From the NCBI GenBank assembly GCA_051881315.1, contig JBJEPQ010000054.1, forward strand, positions 11,449 to 75,448: 64,000 nt of DNA, written 5' to 3'. The DNA comes from CAG-488 sp051881315 (GTDB taxonomy: Bacteria; Bacillota; Clostridia; Oscillospirales; Acutalibacteraceae). The translations under genes and the position numbers were made by a program. The stretch's first letter is position 1; each line of letters opens with the position of its first letter. The notes beneath the pieces are model-generated. The model had not been told where the DNA came from, did no database searches, and saw nothing but the letters and a program-made list of their open reading frames with translations. This document shows positions 17,610 through 26,319 of the stretch, one piece after another.

Positions 17610-17966
17610 TTATTTAGACTCGGTGTCGATCAGCTCAATGATGCACATTTCAGCTGCATCACCGCGGCGGGCACCTGTCTTAATAATGCGGCAATAACCG
17701 CCGTTTACGTCCTTATATTTCGGAGCAATTTCATCAAAAAGCTTCTTAACAACGTCCTCTTTAGTAACGTATGCTAAAACCTGTCTTCTTGAATGAAGTG
17801 TGTTATCCTTAGCAATGGTAATCATTTTTTCAGCCATTGCACGAACTTCCTTTGCTCTCGTAACGGTGGTCTCTATTCTGCCGTTTTCTAAAAGGTATGT
17901 TACCATGCCTCTGAGCATTGACTTACGATGGTCACTTGCTCTTCCAAGCTTTCTGGCTCCTGGCAT
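17610..17966 (-). CDS. rplQ: Ribosomal protein bL17
   Basis: 118 residues. The start MPGARKLGRASDHRKSML and the TRAKEVRAMAEKMIT stretch are diagnostic for L17, a 50S protein near the exit tunnel. It is the last gene of the operon, 56 bases after rpoA. In many Firmicutes ecfA1-ecfA2-ecfT-truA-rplM-rpsI follow; here a terminator follows at once. AAGGAG precedes ATG 17966. Confidence 0.97.
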   Translation of the reverse strand: MPGARKLGRASDHRKSMLRGMVTYLLENGRIETTVTRAKEVRAMAEKMITIAKDNTLHSRRQVLAYVTKEDVVKKLFDEIAPKYKDVNGGYCRIIKTGARRGDAAEMCIIELIDTESK

Positions 17967-18022
17967 TAAAAGTCACTCCTTTACCGTTAGTGTGTTGTTT
18001 GATTAAATTACAGCTCTGACGA

Positions 18023-18973
18023 TCAGTCGTCGTCCCTGCGAAGATCGTAGCCGAGGGATGCAAGCTTTGCAACGACCTCGTCAAGCGACTTTCTGCCCAG
18101 GTTACGAACCTTCATCATATCGTCCTCGGACTTACCGATCAAGTCCTCTACTGTATTGATTCCTGCTCTCTTCAAGCAGTTAAAAGAGCGCACAGACAGG
18201 TCAAGTTCCTCAATGGTCATCTCCAAGACTTTTTCCTTGCCATTCTTACTCTTCTCAACCATTATCTCAGTTTCAAAAGCCTCATCAGAGAGATCTCCGA
18301 AAAGACTGAGATGCTCGTTGAGGATCTTGGCGCCCAGAGAAACGGCTTCCTTAGCGGAAATTGTGCCGTTTGTCCACACTTCAAGTGTCAGCTTATCATA
18401 GTCGGTTATCTGGCCGACACGTGTGTTCTCGACTGTGTAATTTACCTTTAATACCGGTGAATAGATCGAGTCGATTGCAATTACACCGATCGGCGGCTGA
18501 AGATACTGCTTGTTACGTTCAGCAGAATCGTAGCCCCTGCCGCTGCTGCAGGTCAACTCCATTACCACATGGGCGTCGCTGTCAAGAGATGCGATGTGAA
18601 GATCGGGATTAAGGATCTCGACATCGGAATCTGTCTTGAAGGAGCCTGCGGTGATTTCACCTTCACCTTTAACATCAACGTACATGGTCTTGGGACCATC
18701 GCCGTGAATTTTAAGGATTACGCTCTTCAAGTTAAGAACGATTTCCGTAACGTCCTCTTTGACGCCCGGGATCGTTGAAAACTCGTGAAGAATTCCGTCG
18801 ATCTTGACGGAAGTTATTGCGTAGCCCGGCAATGAAGAAAGAAGAACTCGTCTGAGGCTGTTGCCCAGTGTTGTTCCGTAGCCTCTCTCCAAAGGTTCTA
18901 CTACAAATTTACCGTAAGTACCGTCAGGTAAAACATCGGCTGTTTCGATTCTTGGTTTTTCTATGCCAATCAT
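18023..18973 (-). CDS. rpoA: RNA polymerase subunit alpha
   Basis: 316 residues. The N-terminal dimerisation domain starts with PLERGYGTTLGNSLRRVLLSS, which nucleates RNA polymerase assembly with beta and beta'. A linker follows the KSNGKEK region (about residue 240), then the alpha-CTD with LSVRSFNCLKRAGI and NLGRKSLDEV, the helix-hairpin-helix that binds UP elements and activators. AAGGAGGG precedes ATG 18973. Position between rpsD and rplQ is the standard alpha-operon order. Confidence 0.98.
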   Translation of the reverse strand: MIGIEKPRIETADVLPDGTYGKFVVEPLERGYGTTLGNSLRRVLLSSLPGYAITSVKIDGILHEFSTIPGVKEDVTEIVLNLKSVILKIHGDGPKTMYVDVKGEGEITAGSFKTDSDVEILNPDLHIASLDSDAHVVMELTCSSGRGYDSAERNKQYLQPPIGVIAIDSIYSPVLKVNYTVENTRVGQITDYDKLTLEVWTNGTISAKEAVSLGAKILNEHLSLFGDLSDEAFETEIMVEKSKNGKEKVLEMTIEELDLSVRSFNCLKRAGINTVEDLIGKSEDDMMKVRNLGRKSLDEVVAKLASLGYDLRRDDD

Positions 18974-19008
18974 TCAAAACCCTCCTTGTTGTATTAAGTA
19001 TACGGTTA

Positions 19009-19611
19009 TTATTTTGAATAAAGCTCGACGATGAGGTGCTCCTCAACAGGATAGTCTATATCGTCACGGGACGGCATAGCGATAACCTTACCGGTGAACG
19101 CATCATCTGTCTTCTCAAGCCACTTCGGAAGAAGAACAACAGGAGCCTTCTCGCCTGTAAGCTCTGTGAAAACAGAACTTGATCTGCTGTTCTCGCAAAC
19201 TGCGATAACCTCGCCCGGCTTTACCATGTATGACGGAATGTCAACACGCTTGCCGTTGACGGTGAAATGACCGTGAGAAACAAGCTGACGAGCCTGACGA
19301 CGAGTTGCTGCAAATCCGAGACGGAAAACAACATTGTCAAGACGGCGTTCGCAGAGAACGAGGAGATTCTCGCCTGCTTTACCCTGCATCTTGGTAGCCT
19401 TTTCATAATATGAATAGAACTGCTTCTCAAGCATGCCGTATATGAACTTAACCTTCTGCTTCTCGTTAAGCTGAAGGGCGTACTCAGACTTCTTTCTTCT
19501 CATCTGTCCTTTGGGATTGCGGATAGTTTCCTTGTTCTTGTATCCCATAACAGCCGGAGAAATTCCGAGCGCCTTGCAACGCTTAGCAATAGGCTGCATA
19601 TTTCTTGCCAT
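19009..19611 (-). CDS. rpsD: Ribosomal protein uS4
   Basis: 200 residues. The S4 RNA-binding domain is seen in the RRLDNVVFRLGFAATRRQAR stretch followed by QLVSHGHFTVNGKRVDIPSY. S4 is a primary 16S rRNA binder and in some bacteria also a repressor of the alpha operon. The N-terminal zinc cysteines found in many S4 proteins are absent, so this is the C-minus form. AAGGAGG precedes ATG 19611. Confidence 0.97.
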   Translation of the reverse strand: MARNMQPIAKRCKALGISPAVMGYKNKETIRNPKGQMRRKKSEYALQLNEKQKVKFIYGMLEKQFYSYYEKATKMQGKAGENLLVLCERRLDNVVFRLGFAATRRQARQLVSHGHFTVNGKRVDIPSYMVKPGEVIAVCENSRSSSVFTELTGEKAPVVLLPKWLEKTDDAFTGKVIAMPSRDDIDYPVEEHLIVELYSK

Positions 19612-19635
19612 ATCAATATCCTCCTTCTTCTGAAA

Positions 19636-20043
19636 TTATACGCGTCTTCTCTTCGGCGGACGGCAGCCGTTGTGCGGGATCGGAGTAACGTCCTTGATAA
19701 GGCTTACTTCCAAGCCAGCTGTCTGCAATGCTCTGATTGCAGCTTCACGTCCTGCTCCCGGACCCTTAACGTAAACCTCAACTGTCTTCATACCATGCTC
19801 GATAGCGATCTTAGCGGCAGTCTCGGCAGCGGTCTGAGCTGCGAACGGAGTTGACTTCTTAGAACCTCTGAAGCCCATCTCGCCTGCGCTTGCCCATGAT
19901 ACTGCGTTGCCCTGTGTATCACTGATGGTAACGATAGTATTGTTGAAGGTGGATTGGATATGAGCTGCGCCGCGTTCAATGTTCTTACGTTCACGGCGTC
20001 TGCGAGTTGCAGTGCCCTTCTTAGCGGAACCCTTAGGTGCCAT
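19636..20043 (-). CDS. rpsK: Ribosomal protein uS11
   Basis: 135 residues. AHIQSTFNNTIVTISDTQGN and the C-terminal PHNGCRPPKRRRV are diagnostic. S11 lines the mRNA exit channel of the 30S platform. AGGAGGG precedes ATG 20043; the gap to rpsM is 14 bases. Confidence 0.97.
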   Translation of the reverse strand: MAPKGSAKKGTATRRRRERKNIERGAAHIQSTFNNTIVTISDTQGNAVSWASAGEMGFRGSKKSTPFAAQTAAETAAKIAIEHGMKTVEVYVKGPGAGREAAIRALQTAGLEVSLIKDVTPIPHNGCRPPKRRRV

Positions 20044-20057
20044 ATTATCCCTCCTAA

Positions 20058-20426
20058 TTACTTCTTCTTGTTAGCAATAGTCTTCTTCGGACCCTTGCGT
20101 GTACGTGCGTTTGTCTTTGAGCGCTGTCCTCTTACGGGCAGACCCTTTCTGTGGCGTACGCCACGATAACAACCGATTTCGATAAGTCTCTTGATATCAA
20201 AAGCGGTCTCTCTGCGCAGATCACCCTCAACCTTAACGTTGTGGTCAATATACTCACGCAGTTTTGCTACATCGTCTTCTGAAAGATCCTTAACTCTGAT
20301 GTCAGGATCTACGCCTGTAGCTGCGATAATGTCGCTGGCAGTTTTACGACCTATACCGTAGATATAAGTAAGAGCGATTTCAATTCTCTTCTCTCTCGGC
20401 AAGTCAACACCTGATATACGCGCCAT
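20058..20426 (-). CDS. rpsM: Ribosomal protein uS13
   Basis: 122 residues. It starts MARISGVDLPREKRIEIALT and contains the helix-turn YIYGIGRKTA and the RHRKGLPVRGQRSKTNARTR tail that contacts P-site tRNA and the 50S bridge. A GGAGG element lies about 13 bases before ATG 20426, a slightly long spacing. Confidence 0.97.
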   Translation of the reverse strand: MARISGVDLPREKRIEIALTYIYGIGRKTASDIIAATGVDPDIRVKDLSEDDVAKLREYIDHNVKVEGDLRRETAFDIKRLIEIGCYRGVRHRKGLPVRGQRSKTNARTRKGPKKTIANKKK

Positions 20427-20462
20427 TTCTCAGTTGCACCTCCATAAATGGTTTGCGTCGGA

Positions 20463-20576
20463 TTAACCCTGACGCTGTTTGTGCTTGGGATTCTCACAGA
20501 TAACCATGATTTTTCCCTTGCGCTTAATAATCTTGCACTTCTCGCAAATTTTCTTTACAGAAGGTCTGACTTTCAT
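20463..20576 (-). CDS. rpmJ: Ribosomal protein bL36 (zinc form)
   Basis: 37 residues between rpsM and infA, short enough to be missed by an automatic caller. The protein begins MKVRPSVKKICEKCKIIKRK and ends CENPKHKQRQG. Cys residues in CEKC plus the later Cys and His make the zinc-ribbon form of L36, the smallest 50S protein. AGGAGG lies eight bases before ATG 20576. Position matches the usual infA-rpmJ-rpsM order. Confidence 0.97.
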   Translation of the reverse strand: MKVRPSVKKICEKCKIIKRKGKIMVICENPKHKQRQG

Positions 20577-20608
20577 TTGAATGCCCTCCTTGAAAAATTA
20601 GCCTTAGC

Positions 20609-20827
20609 TTATTTTGATCGCCATGTTATTCTTCCTTTGGTGAGGTCATATGGCGAAACTTCGACCGTCACCTTGTCTCCGGGAAGGATACGAATGTAGT
20701 TCATTCTGAGCTTACCGGAAATGTGTGCTAAAACTTTGTGTCCGTTTTCGAGCTCTACCTGAAATATTGCGTTCGGCAATGCCTCAACAACAACACCTTC
20801 AAGCTCAAGCATATCCTGTTTTGACAT
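20609..20827 (-). CDS. infA: Translation initiation factor IF-1
   Basis: 72 residues, the canonical length: MSKQDMLELEGVVVEALPNA then the OB-fold with GHKVLAHISGKLRMNYIRI and the PYDLTKGRITWR end. IF-1 occupies the A site during initiation. ATG 20827 is chosen because AGGAGG is eight bases upstream; a GTG at 20836 lies in the ribosome site itself. 14 bases after map. Confidence 0.97.
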   Translation of the reverse strand: MSKQDMLELEGVVVEALPNAIFQVELENGHKVLAHISGKLRMNYIRILPGDKVTVEVSPYDLTKGRITWRSK

Positions 20828-20840
20828 ATACTGCACCTCC

Positions 20841-21590
20841 TTAAAGCAGAGTGAGTATCTTTGGACCGCTCGGTGTTATAGCCACCGTGTGTTCAAAGTG
20901 TGCCGACAGCTTACCGTCACGGGTTTTTACTGTCCATCCGTCCGGTAATGTTTTGACGTCTGCTTTACCGAGATTTATCATCGGTTCAATGGCAAGCGTC
21001 ATGCCCGGCAACAGGCGGATTCCCCTGCCCGGGGTTCCGTAATTCGGTACACTGGGGTCTTCATGGAGCTTGTGGCCTACGCCGTGTCCGACAAATTCAC
21101 GGACAACGGAAAAACCTCTTGACTCGCAATGACGCTGAATCGCAGAGCCTATATCGCCGAGTCTGCCGCCTGCGACAGCCTTTTCGATGCCTAAGAACAG
21201 GCTCTCCTTGGTTGTGTCGCACAGCCGCTTCGCCTCGGAGCTTATCGCTCCTGCGGCGAAAGTAGCAGCATTGTCGCCGTTGAAGCCCTCGATGACGGCG
21301 CCGAGATCAATACTCACTATATCGCCCTCTTGGATTACGCGCTTCTTGCTGGGTATTCCATGAATAACCTCATCGTTTATGGAAATGCATGCGGTGGCAG
21401 GATAGCCGTTGTAATTAAGGAAGTTCGGCTGTGCGCCGCACTTAATAATGTAGTCATAGGCAATCTTGTCTATCTCAGCCGTGGTAACACCCGGCTCAAC
21501 TGCCTCTCCTGCCAGCTTTAATGCTCCTGCCGAAATGATGCAAGCCTCTCTCATGAGAGCAAGCTCTCTGTTCGTTTTGAGCACTATCAT
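20841..21590 (-). CDS. map: Methionine aminopeptidase type I
   Basis: 249 residues. Metal and substrate ligands are seen in INDEVIHGIPSKK, SIDLGAVIEGFNGDNAATF (two Asp), EFVGHGVGHKLHEDPSVPNY (His) and TLAIEPMINLG (Glu), with a last Glu in SAHFEHTV. It removes the initiator Met from new proteins. It starts at ATG 21590, two bases after the adk stop; its ribosome site GGAGGATTA lies inside the adk 3' end, so translational coupling is likely. No N-terminal zinc extension. Confidence 0.96.
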   Translation of the reverse strand: MIVLKTNRELALMREACIISAGALKLAGEAVEPGVTTAEIDKIAYDYIIKCGAQPNFLNYNGYPATACISINDEVIHGIPSKKRVIQEGDIVSIDLGAVIEGFNGDNAATFAAGAISSEAKRLCDTTKESLFLGIEKAVAGGRLGDIGSAIQRHCESRGFSVVREFVGHGVGHKLHEDPSVPNYGTPGRGIRLLPGMTLAIEPMINLGKADVKTLPDGWTVKTRDGKLSAHFEHTVAITPSGPKILTLL

Positions 21591-21592
21591 GC

Positions 21593-22225
21593 TTAATCCT
21601 CCAATGCCTTGAGTGTGAGAGCCGACGTGTCGGCGATCTCCTCCTGGCCTTCAACTATTCTGAGAATTCCCTTCTTAGAATAGAAATCTTTAAGCGGTTC
21701 TGTCTGCTCGTGATAAACAGCAAGTCTGTCGAGAACCGTTTCGGGAGCATCGTCCTTACGCTGAACAAGCTCGCCGCTGCAAGTATCGCAAACACCTTCC
21801 GACTCAGGAGCCTTATACTCAAGATGATAAGAAGCTCCGCAGTCCTTGCATACGCGTCTGCCGGACATTCTTGCAGCAATCTTCTCATCGGGAACCTCGA
21901 TATCTATGACCTTATCAATGATAACGCCCATAGCGTCGAGAGCCTCCGCCTGAGGGATTGTGCGCGGGAAACCGTCGAGGATGAAACCGTTTGCACAGTC
22001 ATCCTTTGCCAGTCTTTCCTTGATGATGCCGATAACGACATCATCGGGAACGAGCTGACCTGCGTCCATAAAGGACTTCGCTTTAAGTCCCATCTCCGTG
22101 CCCTGCTTGAGGGCTTCACGGATTATATTGCCCGTTGAGATCGCAGGAATGTTGAGCGCGTTGCAGATAACCTCTGCCTGTGTGCCCTTGCCTGCGCCCG
22201 GGGCGCCGAGAAGAATTAATTTCAT
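21593..22225 (-). CDS. adk: Adenylate kinase (zinc LID type)
   Basis: 210 residues. P-loop GAPGAGKGTQ at 7-16, GFPRTIPQAE near residue 85, and a LID with a CxxC...CxxC set (CKDCGASYHL ... CDTCSG), which binds structural zinc as in Gram-positive adenylate kinases. It converts ATP + AMP to 2 ADP. AAGGAG precedes ATG 22225. It lies between secY and map, the usual place. Confidence 0.97.
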   Translation of the reverse strand: MKLILLGAPGAGKGTQAEVICNALNIPAISTGNIIREALKQGTEMGLKAKSFMDAGQLVPDDVVIGIIKERLAKDDCANGFILDGFPRTIPQAEALDAMGVIIDKVIDIEVPDEKIAARMSGRRVCKDCGASYHLEYKAPESEGVCDTCSGELVQRKDDAPETVLDRLAVYHEQTEPLKDFYSKKGILRIVEGQEEIADTSALTLKALED

Positions 22226-22242
22226 AATTAACTCCTTTTTAA

Positions 22243-23568
22243 TTAGTCAAGGAATCCCTTGTAATGACGCATCATCATCTGAGACTCAAGCTGCTTAACA
22301 GTTTCAATAGCAACACCGACAAGAATGATGATTGAGGTACCGCCGAGCGATACGTTCATCGGAACACCGCAAGCCGCTGTGATAAGCTGGAACAGAAGCG
22401 GGAAGAGCGCAACAACCGAAAGGAGAAGAGCACCGAGCAAGGTAATTCTTGACAGAATCTTCTGAATATAATCGGAAGTCGGCTTACCGGGACGGATGCC
22501 CGGAATAGATCCGCTGTTCTTACGGATGTTGTTAGCCATCTCAATCGGGTTGTACTGGATTGAAGCGTAGAAATATGCGAAGAAGATTATCAGTAAGAAA
22601 TACAAAATCACATATACCCAGCTTGAGCTTGAGAAAAACTTGAAGAAATAGTCATACCAGCCGTCGCCTTCCTTTGCGCCGACAAAGAGATTGATTGTCG
22701 GGGGAAGGGAAAGAATTGACGAAGCGAAGATGATCGGCATAACGCCCGACATATTAACCTTGATAGGAATATGTGTGCTCTGGCCGCCGTACATCTTACG
22801 GCCTACAACTCTCTTTGCGTACTGAACGGGAATTCTTCTTTCGGCATTATCCATCCAAACGATGTAAGCGATCATAAGGATAAGGCAGATCGCAACAACA
22901 ACCGAAAGAACTGCATAAACTCCGCCGTATGAGAAATAACCGCCGTTCGAGCTGAAAAGCGAAGCGATGATCGACGGAATTCTTGCAACGATACCGGCGA
23001 AAAGGATAATTGAGATGCCGTTGCCGATTCCCTTGTCATTGATCTGCTCACCGAGCCACATGATCAATGCACATCCTGCCGAGAAGCAGAGAATGATGAC
23101 AAGTGCCTGGAAGATATCGGCAAACACGCCGACGTCTTTCATAAGAAGAAAGTTATTTCCACGAAGGTAGAAATAGTAAGCTGTACTCTGAAGAAGAGCA
23201 AGAGCAACCGTTACATAACGTGTGATCGTTGCAATCTTCTTGCGTCCCTCTTCACCGTCTTTTGCAAGACGCTCAAGAGCGGGAATAGCAACAGTCAACA
23301 ACTGAATGATGATGGAGCTGTTGATATACGGTGTGATAGACATTGCGAAAATCGTACCGTAATTGAAAGCATTACCTGTCATCATATTCAGGTATTCCAT
23401 GAATGTTCCGGACATCTGTGAGTCGGAGAAGATGCCGTTGGCACCCGCCGCAACAAACGGTACCGGAATGGCAGCTCCTATTCTGAAAATCAGAACGATG
23501 AGCGCCGTGAATAAAATTTTCTTACGAAGATCTGCGATTTTCCATGCGTTGGCAAGCGTCCTCAACAT
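22243..23568 (-). CDS. secY: Protein translocase subunit SecY
   Basis: 441 residues with ten membrane helices. The start LRTLANAWKIADLRKKILFT and the NIRKNSGSIPGIRPGKPTSDY loop (the cytosolic loop that binds SecA/ribosomes) are diagnostic. It forms the channel of the Sec translocon with SecE and SecG, which are encoded elsewhere. GAGGTGATT lies before ATG 23568, one base after the rplO stop. Confidence 0.98.
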   Translation of the reverse strand: MLRTLANAWKIADLRKKILFTALIVLIFRIGAAIPVPFVAAGANGIFSDSQMSGTFMEYLNMMTGNAFNYGTIFAMSITPYINSSIIIQLLTVAIPALERLAKDGEEGRKKIATITRYVTVALALLQSTAYYFYLRGNNFLLMKDVGVFADIFQALVIILCFSAGCALIMWLGEQINDKGIGNGISIILFAGIVARIPSIIASLFSSNGGYFSYGGVYAVLSVVVAICLILMIAYIVWMDNAERRIPVQYAKRVVGRKMYGGQSTHIPIKVNMSGVMPIIFASSILSLPPTINLFVGAKEGDGWYDYFFKFFSSSSWVYVILYFLLIIFFAYFYASIQYNPIEMANNIRKNSGSIPGIRPGKPTSDYIQKILSRITLLGALLLSVVALFPLLFQLITAACGVPMNVSLGGTSIIILVGVAIETVKQLESQMMMRHYKGFLD

Positions 23569-23569
23569 T

Positions 23570-24013
23570 TCAAATCACCTCTGCAATTCCGCCCGCAGCC
23601 TCGATCTTCTGCTTAGCAGACTCTGAGAATGCGTTAGCTTTAACTGTAAGCTTCTTTGTAAGCTCACCGTTACCGAGGATCTTTACGCCGTCAAAAGAAT
23701 TCTTGACAAGACCTGCGGCTCTGAGAGCTTCGGTGTCTACTACTGCACCGTTGTCAAACTTCTTTTCGAGATCCTTTACATTAAGAGCAACGATCTCTTT
23801 GCGGAATATATTGTTGAAACCTCTCTTGGGAAGACGTCTCTGTAAAGGCATCTGGCCGCCTTCAAAGCCCGGACGCATGCCGCGGCCTGCTCTGGCTTTC
23901 TGGCCCTTGTGACCTTTACCTGCAGTTTTACCCTGACCGGAACCTGCACCTCTACCGATACGCTTGCGCTCCTTTGTTGAGCCGGGCGCCGGAGAAAGTT
24001 CGTGCAACTTCAT
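23570..24013 (-). CDS. rplO: Ribosomal protein uL15
   Basis: 147 residues from ATG 24013. It starts MKLHELSPAPGSTKERKRIG and carries the glycine- and arginine-rich GRGAGSGQGKTAGKGHKGQK stretch that threads into 23S rRNA. AGGAGG is eight bases before ATG 24013; a GTG three codons upstream overlaps the ribosome site and is not used. Confidence 0.97.
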   Translation of the reverse strand: MKLHELSPAPGSTKERKRIGRGAGSGQGKTAGKGHKGQKARAGRGMRPGFEGGQMPLQRRLPKRGFNNIFRKEIVALNVKDLEKKFDNGAVVDTEALRAAGLVKNSFDGVKILGNGELTKKLTVKANAFSESAKQKIEAAGGIAEVI

Positions 24014-24030
24014 AATTCGCACCTCCTTGC

Positions 24031-24210
24031 TTATGCTTCGGTTACAACGATAAGGTGCTGAATCTTCTTTACCTTACCGAGAGTCTGGGGATTGTTCGGC
24101 TGAACCGAAACATCTCCGATCTTATGAAGACCAAGTGCATGAGCGGTGGCAATCTGGTCCTTTTTGCTGCCGATCAAGCTCTTAACGAGCTTTACCTGTA
24201 CATCTGCCAT
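24031..24210 (-). CDS. rpmD: Ribosomal protein uL30
   Basis: 59 residues, between rplO and rpsE, easily missed by length filters. It starts MADVQVKLVKSLIGSKKDQI and contains ALGLHKIGDVSVQPNNPQTL and the KKIQHLIVV end, all typical of L30. It sits at the base of the 50S near 5S rRNA. Stop at 24031; GGAGG precedes ATG 24210. Confidence 0.97.
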   Translation of the reverse strand: MADVQVKLVKSLIGSKKDQIATAHALGLHKIGDVSVQPNNPQTLGKVKKIQHLIVVTEA

Positions 24211-24224
24211 TTGTACCGCCCTCC

Positions 24225-24725
24225 TTAACCTAAAATTTCCTTTGCTGACTTGTCACGAACTGCTGCAACCTCGTCAACATTGCGGAGTTTTGAAAGTCCG
24301 TCGATAGTAGCTCTTACTACATTGCACGGATTGTTTGAACGCAGTGCCTTTGAACGGATGTCCTTGATTCCGACGGACTCAACAACAGCACGAACCGGGC
24401 CGCCTGCGATAACACCGGTACCGGGAGCAGCCGGCTTGAGAAGTACAACGCCTGCGCCGAATTTACCGATGATCTCATGAGGAATAGTTGTTCCTCTGAG
24501 AGAAACTTTAATAAGGTTCTTCTTCGCATCCTCGATACCCTTGCGGATAGCGTCGGGAACTTCGCCCGACTTACCGATACCGAAGCCTACTGTTCCGTTG
24601 CCGTCGCCGACAACTACAAGAGCAGCAAACTTGAAGATGCGACCACCCTTAACTGTCTTAGAAACACGGTTGATAGTAACAACGCGTTCCGTAAGTTCCA
24701 TAGCCGATGCATCAATCTTAGCCAA
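24225..24725 (-). CDS. rpsE: Ribosomal protein uS5
   Basis: 166 residues. The first half has ELTERVVTINRVSKTVKGGR and VGFGIGKSGEVPDAIRKGIE, the second half IRSKALRSNNPCNVVRATID. S5 helps decoding accuracy at the mRNA entry channel. The start is TTG 24725 with AGGAGG eight bases before; the conserved N-terminus begins there (MAKIDAS), so TTG is preferred over the internal Met at residue 9. Confidence 0.96.
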   Translation of the reverse strand: MAKIDASAMELTERVVTINRVSKTVKGGRIFKFAALVVVGDGNGTVGFGIGKSGEVPDAIRKGIEDAKKNLIKVSLRGTTIPHEIIGKFGAGVVLLKPAAPGTGVIAGGPVRAVVESVGIKDIRSKALRSNNPCNVVRATIDGLSKLRNVDEVAAVRDKSAKEILG

Positions 24726-24743
24726 AAGTAATTCCTCCTATCC

Positions 24744-25103
24744 TTAGAACTTGAGGCCGCCCTCACGGGCGCCTTCGGCCAGTTCCTGAACACGGCCGTG
24801 ATATATATAGCCGCCGCGGTCAAATACACACTCTTCGATGCCTTTGTCCTTAGCGCGCTGTGCGAGTACCTCGCCCACCTTGTGAGCTGCGGCTTTGTTT
24901 CCGCCGTATTCCGTGAAATCCTTCTCAACAGTAGAAGCGCTGACAAGTGTTACGCCTGCCTCGTCATCTATTAACTGAGCGTAGATGTTCTGTAATGAGC
25001 GGAATACATCAAGGCGGGGGCACTGAGCTGTGCCGGAGATCTTGTTACGTACTCTCTGGTGACGTGCAAGTCTCGCCTTATTACTGTCTGGTCTGTTAAC
25101 CAT
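24744..25103 (-). CDS. rplR: Ribosomal protein uL18
   Basis: 119 residues. It starts MVNRPDSNKARLARHQRVRN and holds the CPRLDVFRSLQNIYAQLIDD stretch and the VFDRGGYIYHGRVQELAEGA end, typical for L18, which carries 5S rRNA into the 50S. AGGAG lies before ATG 25103. Confidence 0.97.
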   Translation of the reverse strand: MVNRPDSNKARLARHQRVRNKISGTAQCPRLDVFRSLQNIYAQLIDDEAGVTLVSASTVEKDFTEYGGNKAAAHKVGEVLAQRAKDKGIEECVFDRGGYIYHGRVQELAEGAREGGLKF

Positions 25104-25127
25104 AAGTGTTTCACTCCTTCATTAAGA

Positions 25128-25673
25128 TTATTTGCCACCCTTACCGGCTTTACCTTCCTTGCGGCGAATGACTTCATCAACATACTTGATGCCCTTGCCC
25201 TTGTAAGGCTCCGGAGGACGCTTCTCGCGTACTTCTGCGGCAAACTGACCTACCTTCTGTTTGTCAGGACCGGAAATAACGATTTTGTTTGCTGAAGGCA
25301 CTTCAATCTTGATGCCCTCGGGCTGATCCATAAATACCTGATGTGAATATCCGATATTCAAAACAAGCTGTGATCCCTGCATTGCTGCACGGTAACCGAT
25401 ACCGTTGATCTCAAGCTCCTTCTTGTAACCGTTTGCAACACCCTCAACCATGTTGGCGATAAGGGTTCTGGTGAGACCGTGGAGGGATTTGTTAAGCTTT
25501 TCATCGTTCGGACGAGTAACAACGATCTCGTTGTTCTCAACTGCAACAGCGATATTGCTGTGCACTGTTCTGGTAAGAGTTCCCTGGGGGCCCTTTACGG
25601 TAACAGTGCTGCCGTCGATATTAACATCAACGCCTGCAGGAATTGCGATCGGCAACTTACCTATACGTGACAT
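25128..25673 (-). CDS. rplF: Ribosomal protein uL6
   Basis: 181 residues from ATG 25673. It starts MSRIGKLPIAIPAGVDVNID; duplicated L6 folds follow, with LEINGIGYRAAMQG in the second half and the PPEPYKGKGIKYVDEVIRRK end. GGGAGG is ten bases upstream of ATG 25673; a longer frame from 25697 would start inside the previous gene's end and lacks a ribosome site. Confidence 0.97.
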   Translation of the reverse strand: MSRIGKLPIAIPAGVDVNIDGSTVTVKGPQGTLTRTVHSNIAVAVENNEIVVTRPNDEKLNKSLHGLTRTLIANMVEGVANGYKKELEINGIGYRAAMQGSQLVLNIGYSHQVFMDQPEGIKIEVPSANKIVISGPDKQKVGQFAAEVREKRPPEPYKGKGIKYVDEVIRRKEGKAGKGGK

Positions 25674-25690
25674 TCTAACAGCACCTCCCC

Positions 25691-26089
25691 TTACCAAACG
25701 AATGCAAGAACTTCACCGCCGACGTTAGCCTTGCGTGCGTCCTTGTCTGTCATAACGCCCTTTGACGTAGATACGATTGCGATACCGAGGCCCTTCATAA
25801 CCTTCGGCATATCCTCGCAGCCTGAGTAAATACGTAAACCGGGCTTTGAAACTCTGCGTAAACCTGTGATGGCTGCGGTCTTGTTCTGGCCGTACTTGAG
25901 CGTGATCTCGATCATGCCCTGCTTGCCGTCATCCTCGACCTTGAAGCCTTTGATATAACCTTCATCAACAAGAATCTGAGCAATTGCCTTCTTCATGTTA
26001 GATGCCGGGATTTTGACAGAATCATGTTTTGCAGAACTTGCGTTGCGAATTCTGGTCAACATATCTGCGATTGAATCTGTAGTTTGCAT
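25691..26089 (-). CDS. rpsH: Ribosomal protein uS8
   Basis: 132 residues. It starts MQTTDSIADMLTRIRNASSA, and the C-terminal part has STSKGVMTDKDARKANVGGE, diagnostic for S8, which binds helix 21 of 16S rRNA and in enterobacteria represses the spc operon. AAGGAGG precedes ATG 26089. Confidence 0.97.
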   Translation of the reverse strand: MQTTDSIADMLTRIRNASSAKHDSVKIPASNMKKAIAQILVDEGYIKGFKVEDDGKQGMIEITLKYGQNKTAAITGLRRVSKPGLRIYSGCEDMPKVMKGLGIAIVSTSKGVMTDKDARKANVGGEVLAFVW

Positions 26090-26121
26090 ACCGTCAACCT
26101 CCTTAATGCAATTACTCTAAA

Positions 26122-26307
26122 TTACCAACTTGCTTTCTTGACTCCGGGGATCTGACCTGCATGAGCAAGCTCCCTGAAGCAGATACGGCAAACGCCGTAC
26201 TTGCGAAGATATGCATGTGGTCTGCCGCAGATCTTGCATCTGTTGTATGCTCTTGATGAATACTTTGCAGTCTTAGCCTGCTTAACCTTCATTGATGTCT
26301 TAGCCAC
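26122..26307 (-). CDS. rpsZ: Ribosomal protein uS14, zinc (Z) type
   Basis: 61 residues. Two CxxC pairs (CKICGRPH ... CRICFREL) mark the short zinc-binding S14 form found in Firmicutes rather than the 89-101 residue form. The end LAHAGQIPGVKKASW is typical. The start is GTG 26307 with GGAGG upstream. S14 stabilises the 30S head. Confidence 0.97.
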   Translation of the reverse strand: MAKTSMKVKQAKTAKYSSRAYNRCKICGRPHAYLRKYGVCRICFRELAHAGQIPGVKKASW

Positions 26308-26319
26308 AATTATACCTCC